NCBI RefSeq assembly: GCF_017894385.1
Contig: NZ_CP059560.1
Location: 186,001-250,000, forward strand
DNA: 64,000 nucleotides
Direction of reading: 5' to 3'
Source: Aromatoleum petrolei
GTDB lineage: Bacteria; Pseudomonadota; Gammaproteobacteria; Burkholderiales; Rhodocyclaceae
In this document: piece after piece, positions 27,170 to 36,380 of the stretch
How positions within the stretch are numbered: position 1 is the first letter of the stretch
Layout of the letters: every line of letters starts with the position of its first letter
Notes under the pieces: generated by a model
Told to the model about the DNA's origin: nothing
The model's input: only the letters and a program-made list of their open reading frames with translations
The model's database searches: none
Translations under genes and position numbers: made by a program

Positions 27170-28746
27170 GTGGCGCCGCATTGTCGCAAACAGCGGGCGG
27201 CCCTGCTACCGGGGCGCCCTTGGCCAAGTCATCGAAACGCCCCATGGCAGGACTGCTTGGCATTTTCCTCGCCGCCATGATGGCGGGGTTCAACAACCGC
27301 GTCGGCGCATTGGCGCTGGCAGATATACGCGGTGCACTCGGTTTGGGCCTCGACGACGCCTCCTGGCTGACCACGGTGTACAGCGCCGGGGAGTTGATTG
27401 CCATGCCATTTTCGGCGTGGTTTGCCATTACGCTGACGCTCCGCCGCCTCGAACTGTGGGTGCTCGGAACTTGCACGCTGCTGGCGGTGATCCTGCCCTT
27501 CATCCACGATCTGAACCTGCTGCTGACCCTGCGCTTTCTGCAAGGCATTGCCAGCGGCACGACGATCCCATTGCTGATGATGGCGGCCCTGAAATTCCTG
27601 CCAACACCCGTTCGGCTGTATGGACTGGCGCTGTATGCGATGACCGCCACCTTCGCGCCCAATCTCTCGATCTGGCTGGCCGGACACTGGACGGATGGCT
27701 TACTCGACTGGCGCTGGGTGTACTGGCAGATCGTTCCCCTCGCCGTCGCCGCCGCATTGTTAGTGGGCTGGGGGCTGCCGCGCGAGCCCATCCAGATCGC
27801 ACGCTTCAGGCAGGCCAATTGGTCGGGCATGGCATGTGGCGTACCGGCGCTCGGCATGATTGCCGTCGCACTGGATCAAGGCGTACGGCTGGAGTGGTTT
27901 CATTCGTCCTTGATCACGGTGTCGCTGATGGCTGGGCTGACCCTGCTGGCCATCTACCTGCTGTCCGAGTGGTACCACCCGTCGCCGTTCATCAAATTGC
28001 AGATCCTGGGACGTCGGAACCTGGGACTGGGCTTCATTCTGTTTGTCGTCCTGCTCGTGGTGCTGATGTCCAGCTCGCTACTGCCGGCCAACTATCTCGG
28101 GCCTCTCCAGGGCTACCGGCCCCGCCAGCTGGCGTCGATCGGTCTGACCGTCGCCTTGCCGCAACTGGTGCTGGGGCCTGTGGTCGCAGTGCTGCTGTAC
28201 CAGAGGTGGGTCGATGCGCGCGTCGTGTTCGCGTCGGGGCTGTTCTTGATCGCACTCGCGTGCGTTTCCGGCGCGCAATTGACCTCCGACTGGAACCGCG
28301 ACCAGTTCGTAGTGGCGCAAACGCTGCAAGCCCTTGGCCAGCCCATGGCGGTAGTATCGATGCTATTTCTCGCCACCAGCGTTGTGCAGCCCCAAGAAGG
28401 GCCCTATGTGTCCGGCGTCATCAACACGCTGCGCGCCTTCGGGTCACTGGGCGGCGCAGCGGTGGTGGGACAGCTCATGACCGCGCGGAGCCGCTTCCAT
28501 GCGGAAATGCTGCTGGACCATGCTGCTCTGGTGGGTAATTCCCTCGCGCTTCCGCCCGAGCCTTCCGAAATGATGAGCATCATCGGCCAGCAGTCGCTGG
28601 TGCTGTCGGTCGCCGACGCCTATCGGGTACTGGGCGTTCTCGCACTCCTTTTGATTCCGCTCGTGCTGCGCCTGACCTACGTTCCCGCACCCGACTTGCG
28701 CGCTGCCTCGTCCCCATCTTCTGTTTCAACTTCCTCACAGGGATAA
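27166..28746 (+). CDS. DHA2-family MFS exporter (EmrB-like)
   Basis: A 526-residue inner-membrane protein with about 14 hydrophobic segments and the DHA2 signature region (ALADIRGALGLGLDDASWLTTVYSAGELIAMP, quoted in part). It exports drugs or aromatic compounds by proton antiport. An in-frame upstream start at 27046 lies inside the preceding gene and is rejected; ATG 27166 overlaps the NodT stop. It works with the neighbouring adaptor and outer-membrane factor. Confidence 0.93.
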   Translation: MSGAALSQTAGGPATGAPLAKSSKRPMAGLLGIFLAAMMAGFNNRVGALALADIRGALGLGLDDASWLTTVYSAGELIAMPFSAWFAITLTLRRLELWVLGTCTLLAVILPFIHDLNLLLTLRFLQGIASGTTIPLLMMAALKFLPTPVRLYGLALYAMTATFAPNLSIWLAGHWTDGLLDWRWVYWQIVPLAVAAALLVGWGLPREPIQIARFRQANWSGMACGVPALGMIAVALDQGVRLEWFHSSLITVSLMAGLTLLAIYLLSEWYHPSPFIKLQILGRRNLGLGFILFVVLLVVLMSSSLLPANYLGPLQGYRPRQLASIGLTVALPQLVLGPVVAVLLYQRWVDARVVFASGLFLIALACVSGAQLTSDWNRDQFVVAQTLQALGQPMAVVSMLFLATSVVQPQEGPYVSGVINTLRAFGSLGGAAVVGQLMTARSRFHAEMLLDHAALVGNSLALPPEPSEMMSIIGQQSLVLSVADAYRVLGVLALLLIPLVLRLTYVPAPDLRAASSPSSVSTSSQG

Positions 28747-28752
28747 GCCTCC

Positions 28753-29787
28753 ATGACATTACCGAAGACAGCCACGATCATCAGTGCGGCGCTGCTGCTC
28801 GCAGTGGCGATCGGCAGTGTTCTCTATCTCAATCGCGCCGAATCCAGCGGATCGACCCAGTCTACGGATGATGCCTACGTGCAGGCGGACTTCACCACGG
28901 TAGCCCCGCAGGTGTCAGGAACGGTTGACAGGGTGTTGATCGAGGACAACCAGCCGGTAAGGGAAGGGGACCTGCTCGCCACCATCGACGACCGTGATTT
29001 CGTCGTCGTGGTGACCGCGGCGAAGGCCCAGGTCGCCAGCGCCCAGGCCGGCATCGCCAGCCTGGAGGCGCGCGTGGTTCAACAGGAAACCACAATACGC
29101 CAAGCACGCGCGGCAGTTGCCGCAGACGAGGCGGCGCTTGAACTGGCCAGAGCGAATCATGCGCGTTACCGCAACTTGGCCAACGACGGTTCGGGCACCG
29201 TGCAAGCGCTGCAACAGGCCGAAGCTCAGTTGAGCATTCAATTGGCCAGCCGGGAAAAGGACCTGGCGGGCCTTGAGGTCGCCCGGCAGCAAGTGGACAT
29301 TCTGCGAGCTGATCTTGGGAAAGCCAGGGCGGCTCTTGCCCACGCGCAAGCCGCCCAAGCCGCCGCAGAACTGAAGCTTTCCTATACCCGCATCACGGCA
29401 CCGATCGGCGGCACGATCGGGCAGAAATCGCTACGCGTCGGTGCTTTCGTCAATGCCGGGAAACCATTGCTGGCAATTGTTCCGCTCGATGCCGTCTACA
29501 TCACGGCCAACTTCCGGGAGACGCAACTCGCGCGCGTACAGGCGGGTCAAGCCGTGGATATCGAGGTCGATGCCTTGCCGGGCGCAGCGCTGAAAGGAGC
29601 GGTGGAAAGCCTGGGACCGGCCAGCGGAGCCAGCTACTCCGCCGTTGCGCCACACAATGCCACAGGCAACTTCACGAAGATCGTCCAGCGCCTGCCCGTG
29701 CGCATTCGCATCGATCCCGGTCAGCCCGCGGCGGCGAAGCTGCGCGTAGGGATGTCGGTAACACCGAAGATCCGTATCGGTGAATGA
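28753..29787 (+). CDS. HlyD/EmrA-type periplasmic adaptor
   Basis: A 344-residue membrane-fusion protein. One N-terminal membrane anchor (TIISAALLLAVAIGSVLYL) is followed by STDDAYVQADFTTVAPQVSG, the classic EmrA/HlyD lipoyl entry, then a long coiled-coil hairpin and the segment SYTRITAPIGGTIGQKSLRVG. It starts 6 bp after the MFS gene. It completes the pump. The operon order outer-membrane factor, MFS, adaptor is common in betaproteobacteria. Confidence 0.94.
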   Translation: MTLPKTATIISAALLLAVAIGSVLYLNRAESSGSTQSTDDAYVQADFTTVAPQVSGTVDRVLIEDNQPVREGDLLATIDDRDFVVVVTAAKAQVASAQAGIASLEARVVQQETTIRQARAAVAADEAALELARANHARYRNLANDGSGTVQALQQAEAQLSIQLASREKDLAGLEVARQQVDILRADLGKARAALAHAQAAQAAAELKLSYTRITAPIGGTIGQKSLRVGAFVNAGKPLLAIVPLDAVYITANFRETQLARVQAGQAVDIEVDALPGAALKGAVESLGPASGASYSAVAPHNATGNFTKIVQRLPVRIRIDPGQPAAAKLRVGMSVTPKIRIGE

Positions 29788-29861
29788 CTTTGTCAAATTG
29801 CCGACGGACGCGAAACCTCTGCATGGGGTTGAAAAACGGCGATCGCTCCAGACTCCTCGCG

Positions 29862-31109
29862 TCATTGCGTGACCGCCTGCTCACGCGCGGGCGCCTGAGC
29901 ACATTTCTCCCCGCAATGGATCGCGCCCCATTCCCGCAGCACATCGACATCGACATCCGAATACCCGGCTAAGCGCAGAACGTCGCGCGTGTGTTGGCCG
30001 CAGGCCGGCGCAGGTGTTGAAGCGAGTGAATTCGCCTGGGTGCTGTTGATCGGAAAGCCCGGCATTCGGATCTCTCCCAGTTCGGGGTGCTGCACCGCGC
30101 TCATCATCAGATTGGCGGCGACTTGCGGGTGCGCCATCACGTCCTCGTAGGTCGCGACACGGGCGCAAAGGATGTCGGCGTCCGTCAGGAGCGGGAGCCA
30201 GTCTTCGGTCGGACGCGTCCGGAAAACCTTTGTCAGCGCTTCCACCATTTCCGTGCGGTGCGCAACGCGCAGCGGCGACGTGGCGAAACGGGCGTCGGCG
30301 ATCAGCTCGGACAGGCCGAGCAGTTGGCACAGGCGTTCCCATCGTGCCGGCGTGTATGCGGCAACCATGATCCAGCCGTCGGCCGTCGCAAAGGCCTGGT
30401 TGGGGGCCGAGTAGGGGGCGGCGCTGCCGGAGCGGACGGGCAGTTCGCCGTCGGCGAAGTAACTCGCGATCGACGACTGCTGCAGCGCGAGCGCCGAGTT
30501 GAGCAGATTTACGTCGAGGTGGCCGCCCTGCCCGTCCCGGTCGCGCTGCGCGAGCTTGGCGAGGATTCCCATGCAGGCGACGTAGCCGGTCATGACGTCG
30601 ACTACCGGCGCCTGGACCTTGCAGGGTTCGCTGCCGGCAATGCCGATCAGACTCATCAGGCCGGAGTCGGCCTGGATGATGCCGTCGACGCCGGCGCGAT
30701 CGGCGTAGGGGCCGCGTTGACCGTAGGCGGAGATCGAGCAGTAGATGAGCGCGGGATGCTCGTCCGCGAGCTGCTCGTGACCGAGGCCGAGCCGCGCCAT
30801 GACGCCGGGTCGCATGCTCTCGACGACGATGTCCGCATCGGCGATCAGGCGCTTCGCGACCGCGATGCCATCCGGCGACTTGAGGTTGAGCGCGACGCCG
30901 AGCTTGTTGCGGTTGAAGGCATGGAAGAGCGCGCTGTCCTTGCCGATCCAGGCGGGCCCGAGGCCGCGGCCGAGTTCGCCTGCCGGGGCCTCGACCTTGA
31001 TCACGCGTGCGCCCATGTCGGCCATGAGCATCGTGCAGGTCGGGCCGGCGCCGATCTGAGTGAAGTCGAGGACGGTCAGGCCGTCGAGAGCATTGCGTAA
31101 CATCTTCAT
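29862..31109 (-). CDS. CaiB/BaiF family III CoA transferase
   Basis: A 415-residue class III CoA transferase. The N-terminal Rossmann part is GLTVLDFTQIGAGPTCTMLMADMGA, and the catalytic Asp is in HLDVNLLNSAL, matching Asp169 of formyl-CoA transferase. It would move CoA onto the carboxylic acid imported by the TRAP system. The start overlaps the thioesterase stop (ATGA at 31106-31109); the ATG two codons later (31103) has better spacing to GGAG. The same frame stays open to 32279, but that extension overlaps other genes and is rejected. Confidence 0.93.
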   Translation of the reverse strand: MKMLRNALDGLTVLDFTQIGAGPTCTMLMADMGARVIKVEAPAGELGRGLGPAWIGKDSALFHAFNRNKLGVALNLKSPDGIAVAKRLIADADIVVESMRPGVMARLGLGHEQLADEHPALIYCSISAYGQRGPYADRAGVDGIIQADSGLMSLIGIAGSEPCKVQAPVVDVMTGYVACMGILAKLAQRDRDGQGGHLDVNLLNSALALQQSSIASYFADGELPVRSGSAAPYSAPNQAFATADGWIMVAAYTPARWERLCQLLGLSELIADARFATSPLRVAHRTEMVEALTKVFRTRPTEDWLPLLTDADILCARVATYEDVMAHPQVAANLMMSAVQHPELGEIRMPGFPINSTQANSLASTPAPACGQHTRDVLRLAGYSDVDVDVLREWGAIHCGEKCAQAPAREQAVTQ

Positions 31110-31588
31110 GTCTCCTGGCTGGGGATGTTGCGTTTGAAGGTTCCCTGCGCGGTGGCGACGACCACGCCCTCCGCCGTTGCGAGTTCCGCCGAGGCGAAAT
31201 ACAGGCTGCGCCCGGTGCGCGTGACGAGGCCCTCTGCACGCACGCGCCCCGCCGCGACCTTGTTCAGGTAGGCGATGTTGAGCATCACGGTGACGGCGTG
31301 GCCGAGCAGCCCCTGCGGGCTCTTCAGCCCGGCATAACCACAGGCGGCGTCCAGCAGCGTGGCAATGACACCCCCGTGCAGGCTCCCCTGGCGGTTGAGG
31401 TGACGCGGTTCGAGGTCGAGCTCCAGCGCGCAGCGCCCCATGTCGACGCCGACGAGGCGGACGCCGAGGTGTTCCAGCAAGGGGTTGTCGAGCGATGTCT
31501 CGAGCACCGCTGACATTCCTGTCTCGTCCCGGAGCGGGGGCGAATCCGGTTGTCGGGCAACCGGCGGGTCGATGATTGCCGCAGCCAT
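31106..31588 (-). CDS. PaaI-type hotdog thioesterase
   Basis: A 160-residue hotdog-fold acyl-CoA thioesterase. The family motif RQGSLHGGVIATLLDAACGYA carries the HGG and the acidic residue used in catalysis. The N-terminal 25 residues look unstructured, and an ATG inside them (GMSAVLE) could be the true start. It sits between the solute-binding protein (3 bp away) and the CoA transferase. It may release CoA from dead-end thioesters of the same pathway. Confidence 0.88.
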   Translation of the reverse strand: MAAAIIDPPVARQPDSPPLRDETGMSAVLETSLDNPLLEHLGVRLVGVDMGRCALELDLEPRHLNRQGSLHGGVIATLLDAACGYAGLKSPQGLLGHAVTVMLNIAYLNKVAAGRVRAEGLVTRTGRSLYFASAELATAEGVVVATAQGTFKRNIPSQET

Positions 31589-31591
31589 GAT

Positions 31592-32668
31592 CTATTTCGC
31601 CTTTGCCAGCGCGTCGCGGAATGCCGTGAGCGTCGCCGTTCCAGGCTTGCCGCGCTTGTCCAGGTCGGCCGCCCAGGCACTTGCCACCTCGTCGGCGATG
31701 CGGCCGAAGGCAGCGCCGTCGGCACCCTTGAACTCGACGAGCTGCGCGCCGGCGCTCTTGAGTTTTTCGCCCGCCGCTCGCTCCTGGGCGTCGAAGGCCG
31801 CGCAGGCGGACTGCACCGTCCGGTCGCCGGCCTCGATGAGCGCCCGCTTCGCCTCGGGCGGCAGCTTCGCCCACTTGGCGTCGCTGATCGAATAGGTGAC
31901 CAGCACCGTGCCGAAATTGCTGCCCACCGTGGCGGTCTTCGTGAGCGGGGTCAGCTTGTACGACTCGACGCTGACGAAGGAGAACAGCGTGCCGTCGATG
32001 GTGCCGCGCGACATCGACTCGTAGATCTCCGGCGGCGACATGCGCACGGGGATGACGTTGAGCCGGTCGAGCGTCAGGTTCTGAGCCCCGCCGCTCGCGC
32101 GCAGCTTGGTTCCCTCCAGATCCTTCAGCGAACTGACGCTCTTCGAACTGCCAAGGACGATCTGATAGGGCGGCAGCGCCGCCACCAGCAGCGGGCGAAT
32201 GCGATTCGGCTTGAACTCGTTCGTATACAAGGGACCGTCGTCCTTCGCCAGCGACCAGTACGCGCGCATCACCTGGCACGCGTTGGTCGCCGCACCCGGC
32301 AGCTCGGCGACGGCCGACAGCGGCATCTTCTCGGAGATGTAGGACGGGCCGACATACCCGATGTCAATGACGCCGCTTTGCGTCAGCGTCAGCATGTCCT
32401 TGGCCTTCCCCATCTGTTCGGCGGGGTAGTACTTGAAGACGAGGCGCCCGCCGGACAGCTCGGTGGCGAGCTTCATCCACGGCTTGGTCAGGTTCTCCGC
32501 GATGATGTGCCCGGCTGGCAGCGAATCGGCGATGCGCAGTTCGATCCTGCTTTCCTGGGCCTCACCGCGCGGTGCGAAGGCGACGAGTGGAAGGCCGAGC
32601 AGCACGACACCTGCAAGGCGCGCGGCGGGAGTAACCGACGCGGGGTGGGAATTACGATGACGGTTCAT
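31592..32668 (-). CDS. TRAP transporter solute-binding protein (DctP family)
   Basis: A 358-residue periplasmic binding protein. The signal peptide (LAGVVLLGLPLVAFAPRGEAQ) precedes the DctP body. The segment IPVRMSPPEIYESMSRGTIDG holds the Arg that clamps the carboxylate of the ligand in this family. ATG 32668, with GAGGAG seven bases upstream, is preferred over 32701. It forms one TRAP system with the two following upstream genes. The ligand is probably an organic acid. Confidence 0.92.
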   Translation of the reverse strand: MNRHRNSHPASVTPAARLAGVVLLGLPLVAFAPRGEAQESRIELRIADSLPAGHIIAENLTKPWMKLATELSGGRLVFKYYPAEQMGKAKDMLTLTQSGVIDIGYVGPSYISEKMPLSAVAELPGAATNACQVMRAYWSLAKDDGPLYTNEFKPNRIRPLLVAALPPYQIVLGSSKSVSSLKDLEGTKLRASGGAQNLTLDRLNVIPVRMSPPEIYESMSRGTIDGTLFSFVSVESYKLTPLTKTATVGSNFGTVLVTYSISDAKWAKLPPEAKRALIEAGDRTVQSACAAFDAQERAAGEKLKSAGAQLVEFKGADGAAFGRIADEVASAWAADLDKRGKPGTATLTAFRDALAKAK

Positions 32669-32714
32669 GATGGGTCTCCTCAGGGGACGATTGGCAGGCA
32701 TCTCGATCGATGCT

Positions 32715-34001
32715 CTATTGCATGTGCGAGGGCAGCCACAGGATCAGCTGCGGAAAGACGACGAGCAGCGCGATCGCGGCAAGGTGGGCGACAACGTGCG
32801 GCGTCGTGCCGCGAAACACCTCCCCAACCGGCCGACCGGAATAGCGCGACACGATGAAGCAGTTGAGCCCGACCGGCGGCGTCACCATGCCCATCTCGGC
32901 GACGACGATGATGATCACGCCGAACCACACGAGGTCGAAGCCAAGCGATTGCACCAGCGGAACGACGATCGGCACGGTCAGGATCAGGATCGCGATCTGG
33001 TCCATGAACGCCCCCAGCAGCATGTAGCCGCACAGGAGGAGTAACAGCACGACCCAGCGCGACACGTCGAGTCCGCCGACCCACTGCACGAGGTCCTGCG
33101 AGACCTGGGTGAGCGCGAAGAAGTAGCCGAAGATGCTGGCGCCGAGCAGGATCATCACGATCATGCAGGACCCGTGGGCGGCTTTGAGAACCGCACGACG
33201 CAGCCCCTCCGCGGTCATCTTTCCGCTGCGCCAGGCCTGCAGCATCGCAACGAAGGCGCCCAGGGCCGACGCTTCGGTGGGCGTGGCGATACCCGAGTAG
33301 ATGATCCCCGTCACGGCACCGAACAGCGCAATCATCGGGCCGACGATGCGCAGCAGGCGCAACCGCTCGCACAGCGGCGTCTTTCCCGACGACGGTGCCC
33401 GTGCCGGGTCCTGCCAGACCAGGAACCACACCGTACCCATGATCACGAGGGTCACCAGCAGACCGGGAATCACGCCGCCGACCAGCAGCTTGCCGATGTT
33501 GACGTCGGCGATGAGCCCATAGACGACCATCGCGATGCTGGGCGGGATCAGCATGGCCAGCGTACCGGAGATGGCCACGACGCCCGCTGCGAGTTTCGGC
33601 TCGTAGCCATGCTTGAGCATCGCTGGCAGGCTGGTCGCCGACAGGGTTGCGGCCGACGCCGTGCTCGTGCCGCAGATCGCACCGAACCCGGCTCCCGCGA
33701 CGGCCGTCGCCATGCCGAGTCCGCCGCGGATGTTGCCCACCCACGCCGCCGTGGCACGGAAGAGATCGTCGGCGACGCCGCTGAGCAGCACGAATTCCGC
33801 CATCAGCATGAACATCGGGATCGTGATCAGTTCGTAGGAAGACACGATCGACAACGGCGTCGTCTGCAGCACGCCGAGCAGCGCATCTACGCCGCCGGTC
33901 AGGATGAGGCCGAGCGAACCGGCCGCCGCCATCGCGAAGCCGACGGGGGTGCCGATCGCCAGCATGAGCAGCAGCGCGGCAACAACGAGTGCGGTGGTCA
34001 T
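32715..34001 (-). CDS. TRAP transporter large permease (DctM family)
   Basis: A 428-residue membrane protein with about 12 hydrophobic segments, starting TTALVVAALLLMLAIGTPVG and containing the DctM signatures GAGFGAICGTSTASAATL and PTEASALGAF. It drives sodium-dependent uptake. The long open frame to 34415 is spurious; ATG 34001 overlaps the DctQ stop by 4 bp. Confidence 0.94.
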   Translation of the reverse strand: MTTALVVAALLLMLAIGTPVGFAMAAAGSLGLILTGGVDALLGVLQTTPLSIVSSYELITIPMFMLMAEFVLLSGVADDLFRATAAWVGNIRGGLGMATAVAGAGFGAICGTSTASAATLSATSLPAMLKHGYEPKLAAGVVAISGTLAMLIPPSIAMVVYGLIADVNIGKLLVGGVIPGLLVTLVIMGTVWFLVWQDPARAPSSGKTPLCERLRLLRIVGPMIALFGAVTGIIYSGIATPTEASALGAFVAMLQAWRSGKMTAEGLRRAVLKAAHGSCMIVMILLGASIFGYFFALTQVSQDLVQWVGGLDVSRWVVLLLLLCGYMLLGAFMDQIAILILTVPIVVPLVQSLGFDLVWFGVIIIVVAEMGMVTPPVGLNCFIVSRYSGRPVGEVFRGTTPHVVAHLAAIALLVVFPQLILWLPSHMQ

Positions 34002-34552
34002 TGTGCGATCTCCTCGGAGTGGCTTGCGCGGGCGGTGTCGTCGGCCGGCAGCACGCAGCGTCCCGCCAGGCCGGCCAGATGCACGACCACCTGCAGCATC
34101 AACCGCAGCACGAGCAGAATCGAACCGATCGGCACGATGATCGACGACAGCCACATCGGCCAGGCGATCGTGCCGGCCAGCACCTCGTCGTTGTTGAAGC
34201 TCTCCCACGTGCGCTCGATCCCGATGTACGCGATCAGCGAGAACAAGGTGACGCCGACCAGGGCCGTGACCAGATCGGCGCCATGCCGCAGGCGTGGCCC
34301 CATTCGCTCCTGCAGGATGTCGATGCTGACGTGTGCGTGCTGCCGATGCGCATCGGCCAGCACGAAATAGAACACGCCCGCCATCAGGTAGAGCGCGATC
34401 AGGTCGTAAGCCCATGCGAATGGGCTGTTGAACAGATAGCGCATCACGACATCGGCGCTCACCACCAACATGATCGCCAACATCAGGCCCACGGCGACCA
34501 GCGCCGCCGCGCGCTCGGTCGCCGTCAGGGTTTTGTCGATTCGCATCAACAT
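33998..34552 (-). CDS. TRAP transporter small permease (DctQ family)
   Basis: A 184-residue protein with four membrane segments and typical DctQ features (VVMRYLFNSPFAWAYDL and HAHVSIDIL). It pairs with the DctM protein encoded 4 bp into its end. It is the first gene of the operon dctQ-dctM-dctP-thioesterase-CoA transferase. The 248 bp upstream contain a palindrome shared with two other promoters of the cluster. Confidence 0.92.
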   Translation of the reverse strand: MLMRIDKTLTATERAAALVAVGLMLAIMLVVSADVVMRYLFNSPFAWAYDLIALYLMAGVFYFVLADAHRQHAHVSIDILQERMGPRLRHGADLVTALVGVTLFSLIAYIGIERTWESFNNDEVLAGTIAWPMWLSSIIVPIGSILLVLRLMLQVVVHLAGLAGRCVLPADDTARASHSEEIAQ

Positions 34553-34703
34553 GCTGTCTCCTCCAGGTGTTGCTTCAAGTTATCGGGATCGGTCGGTGCC
34601 CGCGGCTGGCCTCCGAAGGCCTTCGTGCGGACACCGGCCGTCCCATGAATCAAGCGTAGTGCTGCAACTTTCGGGCTTCAAACGACTAATCCGAGCCCAA
34701 CGT

Positions 34704-34718
34704 TTGAGAAAAACTCAA
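34704..34718. promoter_or_regulatory. LysR-type operator upstream of the TRAP operon
   Basis: TTGAG-AAAAA-CTCAA is a perfect palindrome with the T-N11-A form of LysR boxes. It lies 151 bp upstream of dctQ. The same TTGAG-N5-CTCAA occurs at 38004-38018 and 42124-42138. Confidence 0.6.
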
Positions 34719-34783
34719 TCAATGGCGCGCATGCGGGAAATGGGTTCCCTGCAGGCCACGCCGCCGTGCGAAATCGCCGGCCG

Positions 34784-34806
34784 CAGCGTCAGCGTCAGCG
34801 TCAGCG
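34784..34806. repeat. short CAGCGT tandem repeat
   Basis: Three exact CAGCGT units followed by CAGCGG run into the last codons of the crotonase gene. This hexanucleotide array is short; it may be slippage-prone but has no evident function. Confidence 0.6.
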
Positions 34807-35604
34807 GCCGACGTAATTCGGCCTTCGCTTCTCCGCAAAGGCCTTGCGTCCCTCCAGGCGGTCTTCGGTATCGCGCAGCACGCCCCAGTAAAGCTCCGTG
34901 AGTTGCTGCGCGTCGGCCTCGCCGAGATGGCTCGTCTGCCGCGCAAGCTTCTTCACCGCCTGCACGGCGAGCGGCGCGTTGGCCGCGATGCGCCCGGCGA
35001 TCGACATCGCACGGTCCAGCAGGGCGTCAACCGCCACCGCTTCGCTGACGAGCCCGATCCGCAGAGCCTGCTCTCCACCGATCCGCTCGCCCGTCAGCAC
35101 CATCTGCATGGCATGCGCCGACGGCACTGCCTTCAAGAGACGATGCAGGCCGGAAACCGCCGGAATCGATCCGACCGCGACCTCGGGCAGGCCGAAGCTC
35201 GCGTTGCTGGACGCCAGCCGAAGATCGCACTGCAGCGCGATCTCCAGACCGGCCCCGAGGCAGTGGCCATTGACCGCCGCGATGATTGGCTTGCCCACAC
35301 CGAGGTCGGTGAGGTCCATCAGGCGGATGTACAGCCCCAGATCAGCCGCCCGCTCGGGCGCCTGAAACAGCGCTTCCGGGTAGCTCGCCGGCGACGTCTG
35401 CGTCCCTTTCAGGTCGGCGCCGGCACAGAACGCGCGGGTTCCGGCACCGGTCAGGATCGCGACGCGCAGGTCGTCACGGTCCCGCAGTTCGACGAGGAAG
35501 GCGCGCAGCGCGCGCAGCGAGGCGACATCGAGGGCGTTCAGCGCCTCCGGCCGGTCGATCGTGATCAGGGCCACCGCGCCCTGCGTCTCGAAACGGATAC
35601 TCAT
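34801..35604 (-). CDS. crotonase-family enzyme (enoyl-CoA hydratase/isomerase)
   Basis: A 267-residue crotonase. The oxyanion-hole segments are seen (RAFCAGADLKGT and NGHCLGAGLEIALQCDLRLA). The first catalytic Glu of hydratases is present in FGLPEVAVG, but the second, normally in LAMEMVLTG, is Gln here (HAMQMVLTG), and the PGxGG turn reads PAVSG. The enzyme may therefore be an isomerase, hydrolase or lyase and not a simple hydratase. It is last in an operon with an SDR, a thiolase and an OB-fold protein, a set that looks like beta-oxidation of an imported acid. Confidence 0.88.
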   Translation of the reverse strand: MSIRFETQGAVALITIDRPEALNALDVASLRALRAFLVELRDRDDLRVAILTGAGTRAFCAGADLKGTQTSPASYPEALFQAPERAADLGLYIRLMDLTDLGVGKPIIAAVNGHCLGAGLEIALQCDLRLASSNASFGLPEVAVGSIPAVSGLHRLLKAVPSAHAMQMVLTGERIGGEQALRIGLVSEAVAVDALLDRAMSIAGRIAANAPLAVQAVKKLARQTSHLGEADAQQLTELYWGVLRDTEDRLEGRKAFAEKRRPNYVGR

Positions 35605-35614
35605 GGCGCCCTCC

Positions 35615-36379
35615 TCACACGCTCGGCGACGACAGGCTTCGCCCGCCGCACACGTAGAGCGTCTGTCCCGTCACGTAGGACGACTTCGGATCGAGGAAGA
35701 AGGCGACCGCGTTGGCGATGTCCTCGGCGGTGCCGATCCGCTGCACCGGCACCGATTTCTGCAGCCTCGCCTGGACGTCGGGATCGAAATTGCGAAACAG
35801 CGGCGTATCGACGATGCCGGGTGCGACGGCATTCACCGTGACACCCTTGGCTGCGAACTCGATCGCCAGCGAGCGCGTGAGACTCACCACCCCGCCCTTC
35901 GCCGCCGAGTAGTTGGCTTGGCCGAAGCCGCCGAGCCATGCCCGCGACGAGAGGTTCACGATGCGCCCGAAGCCGCGCTCGACCATGCCCGGCAGGGCCG
36001 CGCGGCAGCACAGGAACTGAGAGCGCAAGTTCGTATCGACGACGAGATCCCAGTCCTCGTCGGTCATTTTCAGGAAGCGCGTGTCGCGCACCGCACCCGC
36101 GTTGTTGACGAGATAGTCGATGCGCCCGGCACGCGCGATGATGTCGCCGAACGCGGCATTGACCGCTGCCGAGTCGGTGAGGTCGACCGTGACGCCGATG
36201 ACCTTCAAGCCCTCGGCGCTCAGCGCCCCGACCGCGTCGTCGAGCGCCGCGCCGTCGCGGTCGAGCAGAGCCACCGTCACTCCGTCGCGGGCGAGGCTCG
36301 TCCCGATGCCGAGCCCGATGCCGCGCGCAGCCCCCGTCACGACCGCGACATGGCCGGTGTCGAATCTGTTCTGATCCAT
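35615..36379 (-). CDS. short-chain dehydrogenase/reductase (3-hydroxyacyl type)
   Basis: A 254-residue classical SDR. The cofactor loop is VVTGAARGIGLGIG, with NNAG, catalytic Ser in IVNLSS, and YxxxK in NYSAAKGG. It most resembles FabG-like 3-oxoacyl reductases and 3-hydroxyacyl-CoA dehydrogenases. It is one bp after the thiolase gene and 10 bp before the crotonase gene. In this pathway it would oxidise the hydroxyacyl-CoA before thiolysis; the direction is inferred. Confidence 0.9.
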   Translation of the reverse strand: MDQNRFDTGHVAVVTGAARGIGLGIGTSLARDGVTVALLDRDGAALDDAVGALSAEGLKVIGVTVDLTDSAAVNAAFGDIIARAGRIDYLVNNAGAVRDTRFLKMTDEDWDLVVDTNLRSQFLCCRAALPGMVERGFGRIVNLSSRAWLGGFGQANYSAAKGGVVSLTRSLAIEFAAKGVTVNAVAPGIVDTPLFRNFDPDVQARLQKSVPVQRIGTAEDIANAVAFFLDPKSSYVTGQTLYVCGGRSLSSPSV

Positions 36380-36380
36380 G

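Noticed and set aside
29862..32279. An 805-codon open frame that includes the CoA transferase
   Set aside because: The N-terminal 390 codons are Arg/Gly/Ala-rich and lie over the thioesterase and DctP genes on the same strand. Real coding there is in other frames; the transferase starts at 31109 or 31103.
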